This document shows positions 62,640 to 64,000 of a DNA stretch of 64,000 bases, piece by piece (position 1 is the first letter of the stretch; each line of letters begins with the position of its first letter). The notes below the pieces were generated by a model. That model was not told the origin of the DNA, ran no database searches, and saw only the letters and a program-made list of their open reading frames with translations. The DNA comes from CANKJK01 sp040081715 (GTDB lineage Bacteria; Acidobacteriota; Vicinamibacteria; Vicinamibacterales; UBA2999). A program made the position numbers and the translations under genes. The stretch is from contig JBEBFY010000010.1 of assembly GCA_040081715.1 (NCBI GenBank), forward strand, positions 1 through 64,000, written 5' to 3'.

Positions 62640-64000
62640 ATGCTTCTTGTTCAGAAATTCGGGGGTACATCGGTCGCGGATGCCGATGCGATCCGGCGTC
62701 TCGTCGCCATCGTCATGGGCGGCCGGGGCCGACCGGCGCGGGGACCGGCTGTCGTGGTGTCGGCCATGAGCGGGGTCACCGACGGGCTGCTGTGCGTGGC
62801 GGCTGACGCCGCGGCGGCCCGGCTCGAGCCGGCTCTGGCCGGGCTGGCAAAGGTGCGTGTGCGCCACGCGGAGGCCATCGGGGGCCTCCTGACCGGTGCC
62901 CGCGCAGCTGAGACCGCCGCGTGTGCGACCGCCTACCTCGACCAGCTTGAGTCGGTGGTGCGGGGGTTGGCCCTGCTCCGCGAAGTGACGCCCCGTACGA
63001 TGGACGCCATCACGGCCACTGGTGAGCTGCTCAGCTCCCGGCTCGTCGCTGCAGCCGTGGAGGAGGCCGGCACGCCGTCGACGTGGATCGATGCCCGCCA
63101 GGTGGTCGTGACCTCCGATGAGCACGGCCGGGCCGTGCCGCTGGCGGAGCCGACCTATGCGGCCCTCCGTGCCGTCGTCCTCGCCACTATCGAGGCCGGG
63201 CGCGTGCCCGTGCTCGGAGGCTTCATCGGCGCCACGGTCGACGGCGTGACCACCACCCTCGGGCGCGGGGGATCGGACTATTCCGGTGCGCTCGTCGGTG
63301 CGGGAATCGACGCGGACGAGATTCAGATCTGGACCGACGTGGACGGCATGCTCACCGCGGACCCGCGTGTCGTGCCGGACCCGCGGCTGGTCCAGCGGTT
63401 GTCGTATGCGGAGGCGTCGGAGCTGGCCTATTTCGGCGCCAAGGTGCTCCACCCAAGCACCATCCTGCCGGCCGTGGAGCGCGGGATTCCCGTCCGCATC
63501 GTGAACGCGCAACGGCCCCAGGGCGCAGGTACGCTCATCACCGCGACTCCCGGTACAGGCCCCGGACCCTTCGCGGCGCTGGCCTGCAAGCGGAACCTCG
63601 CCGTGGTCAACATCACGTCCACCCGCATGCTGATGGCCTACGGGTTCCTTCGCAAGCTCTTCGAGGTGTTCGAGCGCTTCCGCACCGAAGTGGACGTGGT
63701 GACGACCTCGGAGGTGAGCGTCTCGGTGACGGTGGAGGATCGACGAAGCCTGGACGGCATCCGGCAGGCGCTGGAGGTATTCGCCGAGGTCGCGGTGGAG
63801 CCCGACATGGCGCTCGTCTGCGCCGTAGGAGACGGGTTGATGGCGCAGCCAACGACGATTGCGCGGATGCTCGGCGCACTGGACGGTGTACCGCTGCGCA
63901 TGGTGTCGCAGGCGGCCTCGCGGCGGAACATCACCGTGGTACTGGCTGACGCGGACGTGCCGGACGCGATGCGACGCCTGCACAAGGAGTTCTTTCCGGC
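62640..64000 (+). CDS. lysC: aspartate kinase, truncated by the window end
   Basis: 453 codons are present and the frame is still open at 64000. MLLVQKFGGTSVADADAI holds the kinase Lys-Phe-Gly-Gly motif; FIGATVDGVTTTLGRGGSDY and ELAYFGAKVLHP follow, then two ACT-type segments (LAVVNITSTRMLMAYGFLRK and VVLADADVPDAM). The order fits a monofunctional, LysC-type (aspartokinase III-like) enzyme of about 460 residues, usually feedback-inhibited by lysine through the ACT domains. First step of the pathway whose second step is the divergent asd gene. Confidence 0.95.
   Translation, partial: MLLVQKFGGTSVADADAIRRLVAIVMGGRGRPARGPAVVVSAMSGVTDGLLCVAADAAAARLEPALAGLAKVRVRHAEAIGGLLTGARAAETAACATAYLDQLESVVRGLALLREVTPRTMDAITATGELLSSRLVAAAVEEAGTPSTWIDARQVVVTSDEHGRAVPLAEPTYAALRAVVLATIEAGRVPVLGGFIGATVDGVTTTLGRGGSDYSGALVGAGIDADEIQIWTDVDGMLTADPRVVPDPRLVQRLSYAEASELAYFGAKVLHPSTILPAVERGIPVRIVNAQRPQGAGTLITATPGTGPGPFAALACKRNLAVVNITSTRMLMAYGFLRKLFEVFERFRTEVDVVTTSEVSVSVTVEDRRSLDGIRQALEVFAEVAVEPDMALVCAVGDGLMAQPTTIARMLGALDGVPLRMVSQAASRRNITVVLADADVPDAMRRLHKEFFP

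Noticed and set aside
61467..63983. Single 838-residue minus-strand frame covering asd and the lysC region
   Set aside because: The part above 62612 is the antisense of lysC; the Asd sequence begins cleanly at MQAGLIGWRGMVGS, so there is no fusion.

Overview
The window looks like chromosomal DNA of a high-GC, Gram-negative soil bacterium, most probably an acidobacterium of the Vicinamibacteria type. Evidence: repeated secreted PSD/PSCyt cytochrome (DUF1587/1595/1592/1588/1585) plus Tat-exported DUF1552 gene pairs, Oar-like TonB receptor, DUF5916 protein, propeller/Y_Y_Y histidine kinase with NarL-type regulator, DUF6152 proteins and a reaction-centre-like dihaem cytochrome without photosynthesis genes. 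The taxonomic call is inference. No rRNA, tRNA, CRISPR array or intact insertion sequence was seen.

Layout. 1-3560: tail of a DUF1552 gene, two exported double-VOC proteins, an SDR-like protein and a small cytochrome c. 3607-38202 and 53733-59211: five copies of a module made of a secreted dihaem DUF1592-type protein followed at once by a Tat-exported DUF1552 protein, nearly always with a secreted ankyrin-repeat protein next to it (downstream, convergent or divergent). Between copies lie a DUF5916 protein and a TonB receptor (14614-20009), a secreted cytochrome/propeller fusion (25415-27130), a low-GC-looking patch with a truncated RelE/HigB toxin, an orphan pilin-like membrane protein and an attC-like site (27127-28430), a NarL regulator/propeller kinase pair (28454-32124) and a decayed ankyrin gene (37707-38202). 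An 18-bp spaced dyad (WTACCN-N6-NSSTAY) recurs upstream of four of the five modules, the TonB receptor and the ankyrin/DUF5916 divergent pair; it has the 7-2-7 geometry of NarL-family sites, so the kinase/regulator pair in the window is a candidate controller.

38189-48633 is a potassium island: a KimA-like K+ importer behind a c-di-AMP (ydaO) riboswitch, a small membrane protein, a KdpD histidine-kinase half plus KdpE, kdpFABC on the opposite strand with a 29-codon gene in front, and the KdpD sensor half as a separate gene at the far end. Three near-identical CATAAA direct-repeat boxes sit in front of these units and look like KdpE sites, tying both K+ importers to one regulator.

48706-53662 is a secreted redox cluster of unknown role (cytochrome lipoprotein, two DUF6152 proteins, two related periplasmic proteins, a dihaem cytochrome with a LolA-like tail). 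The right end (59327-64000) holds a BNR-propeller/ThiS-like pair, an alpha/beta hydrolase, asd, and a divergent lysC that runs out of the window.
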